From: a virus
IMG/VR virus record: IMGVR_UViG_3300030109_003064
Coordinates: 1-34,397 of that record
Length of the DNA stretch: 34,397 nt
Direction: 5' to 3' (one strand)
Shown: in pieces, positions 31,995 to 34,397 of the stretch
How the letters are laid out: each line of letters begins with the position of its first letter
How positions within the stretch are numbered: the stretch's first letter is position 1
Notes under the pieces: model-generated
What the model saw: only the letters and a program-made list of their open reading frames with translations
Database searches by the model: none
What the model was told of the DNA's origin: nothing
Position numbers and translations under genes: made by a program

Positions 31995-32190
31995 CAGACG
32001 CTCCCATTAATAAAAACTGATGCCTTCTTACAGACAAAGAAGAAGGTTTGTTTTGTAATCTGTTTGCATTTCCAATGTCATTATTTATATCAAGTATTGC
32101 ACCTTCAATAGTTGATCTTAATATTGACTGGTCAATATTTGAGTATTCTCTAGGAGCAATAGGTAAAGGTATTGATGTTTTCTCAGCCAT
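31987..32190 (-). CDS. Small protein of the virion operon
   Basis: 67 residues (PLPIAPREYSNIDQSILRST and a helical remainder). Short proteins beginning with P-P-APREY are found at this position in related phage operons; function unknown. It overlaps both neighbours slightly. Copy 11 of the 20-bp repeat lies inside the gene and encodes NIDQSI. Confidence 0.68.
   Translation of the reverse strand: MAEKTSIPLPIAPREYSNIDQSILRSTIEGAILDINNDIGNANRLQNKPSSLSVRRHQFLLMGASGG
32120..32139 (-). repeat. 20-bp near-palindrome, copy 11, inside a virion gene
   Basis: AATATTGACTGGTCAATATT on the plus strand, the exact reverse complement of the consensus. Read with the gene it encodes NIDQSI, the same peptide and frame as copy 7. 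It is the only copy between 17.5 and 34.4 kb. Confidence 0.9.
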
Positions 32191-34037
32191 TATTGTCTCC
32201 CATCTAATCTAGTGTCTAATCTAAAGTGTCCCAATCTCCAACCATACCCTGTTCCAGTGCTTTCAAATCTTAATACTGCTTGTCTTGATCGACATCTTAC
32301 AAATGCTTGTTGGGTTGAACTGCTTACAGAAGAAGTAGACAGGGTTGATAAACTGTCACCCGGATAGTTTCTTCCTTTAATAGAAACATCTAAATCATTA
32401 CCAGTATCGGCATCTCTAAACTGTATATCTGGTATAACCCTTGATACCAACATAAAGTTGTTTCCATCTTCAATATCAAAGTCTGCGGTTTCAATATATG
32501 CTGTCATAGCACTTCCATCATCATCATGACCAAACTCTTGATTATATAAATAATTAGAGTCAGTTCCTGATTTACCAGCCGCAATTGGGTTGTTTTCTAA
32601 ATGTGCTTCAATCCAAGCTGTTCTAACCATTGTGCCTACAGACCATATATCCTCAATGTAGTTGTAGATTACATAACGATCTATTTCTTCTGATCCTGAT
32701 GATGGATAAAACCACATCACTTCATTAAAATCTATATTAGCAGTGCCAAAAACTTTATATGCTTGAGATAAGTTTATGTCCCCATAAATATAGTCTCTTA
32801 CCGCACATGGCAATGGACTAACTTGACCTGAAAACTGAAAGAAACTTCCACGATCCATAAAATAAACAATACCATTAGCATTAACAGCAGCATTTGGTGA
32901 AATCATTGATACACCTGCTTTTAATTCATTAAACGAAAATATAAATGGAGCACCAACAAATCTCATTGAGTGCATAGCTGAATCAGTCCATATAATAATT
33001 TCCTGTCGAGTTCTTAATGCCCCTACAATTTTACTGCCACTACTTATCTTTACTCCGCCTGCTGAATTAGTAGATGAAGGTGTCCAATCAATAGCAGACT
33101 CTTGATCTGACCACCTAACCAATAAAGGGTCTAAAGAAGAAGAACCTATAGGATTAGAGCCAAAACAAATAATGTGGCGATCTACATCAGACACCATTAT
33201 TTGCAATGCTTTTGTTGGTACGTCAGATGCTCCTGATAAAGATGTAAAATTTACTGCTCTTGTACTTGTTCCAGAGCTTTGATCCCAATAAAAAATACCG
33301 CCTGCTCTTGGATTAAAAACTAAATCATCACCAAAGTTATCTTGGCTAAATTGTCTTAATTGATTTGTATCATCTAAAGATGCCGCAGAACCAAATGTTC
33401 CACTGCCCCAAGGTCCAACACTCCAACCTGTAGAGGAAACATAATCATCTAGTCCTACATTAATTTGATAAGCACCAACAACGCTTGATCCACCATTACC
33501 AGAGTCACTTGCATTTGCTGTAACGGTTGCGCCATCAGTGTCTTTCGCTTCAATCGTGTAGCTATTGGCATTTACAATCGTTGCTATTTGATACTCTTGG
33601 TTTAAAACATTGGCAGTAATTAACCCGCCCAAAGTAGCGGCACCGCTAAATGTTACAAAATCTCCTTTAACCGCACCATGTGCTGTATCAGCTACAGTAA
33701 TTGTTGCATCACCATTTGTTGCAGAAAAAGTTACATCGCCAGCAGAGGTTGTAGCTCTTATGGGTGTAATATCATTATAGGTTGTACCATCTGCTATATA
33801 AAATTTAAGATGTGTTCCAATGCCAATATAGTTAGTTCCACTAGAAGCACCATAATTATACAAAGATCGTGCAGTTCCTAAAAAAGTAGAGCTTGAATAT
33901 TTAGCCCAGCCACCTATTTTTTCTGCATGACCAGAGCGAAAACGAATTTTATCAGAGTCATACCACCCAAACTCATTAGTATAAGAAGTTCCTTCTTTAT
34001 CTATTCCTGCTTTAAAAATATATTTTAGTAATGCCAT
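32190..34037 (-). CDS. Probable tail/DNA-stabilisation protein
   Basis: 615 residues. The N-terminus (FKAGIDKEGTSYTNEFGWYD, then KIRFRSGHAEKIGGW) opens a family abundant in marine podovirus-like genomes and reminiscent of the P22 gp10 packaged-DNA stabilisation proteins, though I cannot confirm homology. Residues about 95-180 look like an inserted Ig-like or carbohydrate-binding beta domain (SAGDVTFSATNGDATITVAD). The rest is strand-rich, compatible with a propeller-like tail hub. It would plug or extend the portal. No signal peptide. Confidence 0.7.
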   Translation of the reverse strand: MALLKYIFKAGIDKEGTSYTNEFGWYDSDKIRFRSGHAEKIGGWAKYSSSTFLGTARSLYNYGASSGTNYIGIGTHLKFYIADGTTYNDITPIRATTSAGDVTFSATNGDATITVADTAHGAVKGDFVTFSGAATLGGLITANVLNQEYQIATIVNANSYTIEAKDTDGATVTANASDSGNGGSSVVGAYQINVGLDDYVSSTGWSVGPWGSGTFGSAASLDDTNQLRQFSQDNFGDDLVFNPRAGGIFYWDQSSGTSTRAVNFTSLSGASDVPTKALQIMVSDVDRHIICFGSNPIGSSSLDPLLVRWSDQESAIDWTPSSTNSAGGVKISSGSKIVGALRTRQEIIIWTDSAMHSMRFVGAPFIFSFNELKAGVSMISPNAAVNANGIVYFMDRGSFFQFSGQVSPLPCAVRDYIYGDINLSQAYKVFGTANIDFNEVMWFYPSSGSEEIDRYVIYNYIEDIWSVGTMVRTAWIEAHLENNPIAAGKSGTDSNYLYNQEFGHDDDGSAMTAYIETADFDIEDGNNFMLVSRVIPDIQFRDADTGNDLDVSIKGRNYPGDSLSTLSTSSVSSSTQQAFVRCRSRQAVLRFESTGTGYGWRLGHFRLDTRLDGRQ

Positions 34038-34038
34038 A

Positions 34039-34397
34039 TTATTTCTTTACCAGACTTCCGCCAAAGTACATTCCAATTATAGCTGATACTAAATTTGTAT
34101 CTAGCTGTGTTATAACTAATCCTTGAAAAGTAATCCATTCAAAGACTTCTCTTCCATCTCTAAAAAACCAAAAACCCGGATTCCAATTTGTATATCCAAC
34201 TGTTACAGCAACCATTGGATAAAATACTGCTACTAATTTTGGCAATAAAACAATTGCAAAAATAGCGGTCAACGCTATTATTCTTCGTGTCCAAGCAAAG
34301 CCTTTGTCTTTTAACCCATGATCTAAAGACTGTTTTCTAGCCTTCATATCAAACTCACCTCTTGTTATAAGAAGTTTTTGTTGTTCTTCTTTAGCTT
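34039..34397 (-). CDS. Holin-like membrane protein, 5' end outside window
   Basis: 102 residues from the ATG at 34347, which has AGAGGTGAG upstream. The same frame stays open to the window edge (reading ...EEQQKLLITRGEFD before that methionine), and this charged, helical stretch fits the N-terminal coiled coil typical of 3-TM phage holin-like proteins, so the true gene may be longer. Two clear hydrophobic helices are present (IIALTAIFAIVLLPKLVAVF and the C-terminal LVSAIIGMYFGG), with a possible third between. It would act in the host membrane at lysis. It ends just before the tail gene. Confidence 0.65.
   Translation of the reverse strand, partial: AKEEQQKLLITRGEFDMKARKQSLDHGLKDKGFAWTRRIIALTAIFAIVLLPKLVAVFYPMVAVTVGYTNWNPGFWFFRDGREVFEWITFQGLVITQLDTNLVSAIIGMYFGGSLVKK

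Noticed and set aside
655-32139. CRISPR array
   Set aside because: The 20-bp repeat is spread over 31 kb, without regular spacers and without Cas genes.
1-34397. tRNA genes, insertion sequences, integrase, attachment sites
   Set aside because: None seen on either strand; no transposase or recombinase motif and no flanking direct repeats recognised.

Overview
The window is an AT-rich stretch of double-stranded DNA phage genome. The gene set includes a phage-type primase-helicase, a RusA-like resolvase, an Erf/DUF1071-like annealing protein, an SSB-like protein, a DUF3310-like protein and an orphan methyltransferase. A long block of virion and injection genes follows, ending (in transcription order) with a 2,521-residue polyvalent-type protein. 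Several virion genes resemble families I know from uncultured marine podovirus-like genomes, so a marine bacterial host is the best guess. Terminase, portal, capsid and DNA polymerase are not in the window and probably lie outside it.

Layout. (1) 1-7304, plus strand: early accessory genes, including a MoxR-type ATPase / unknown protein / HEXXH-VWA protein module (767-4621) and an ADP-ribosyltransferase-like protein. Most have separate, long and highly structured 5' leaders. (2) 7305-7719: strong terminator, then a promoter for the next block. (3) 7720-9236, plus: HTH-like protein, small zinc-finger-like protein, small unknown protein and a ribbon-helix-helix protein. (4) 9233-12289, minus: unknown protein, primase-helicase, small protein and RusA-like resolvase. 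(5) 12290-12385: divergent control region with a near-consensus promoter overlapped by a palindrome. (6) 12386-17154, plus: recombination and DNA-metabolism operon ending in a methyltransferase. (7) 17155-17478: hairpin-rich convergent intergenic region. (8) 17479-34397, minus: virion/injection operon and a partial holin-like gene cut by the window edge.

The most notable content is RNA. Four hammerhead ribozymes can be read with their core bases and stems: type I at 1-54 (cut by the window edge) and 5091-5151, and type III at 683-734 and 1953-2006. All are on the plus strand in leaders of early genes. Both type III copies sit directly against a strong upstream RNA fold (646-683 and 1877-1953). 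This suggests that one early transcript is cut by ribozymes into separate mRNAs that carry hairpins at their new ends.

The second notable feature is a dispersed 20-bp near-palindrome, AATATTGACCAGTCAATATT and variants. It occurs 11 times, in both orientations, between genes and inside two genes. The binder is unknown; the ribbon-helix-helix protein, whose start codon lies 12 bases after one copy, is a candidate. A second family pairs short hairpins with AAAATATTTT.
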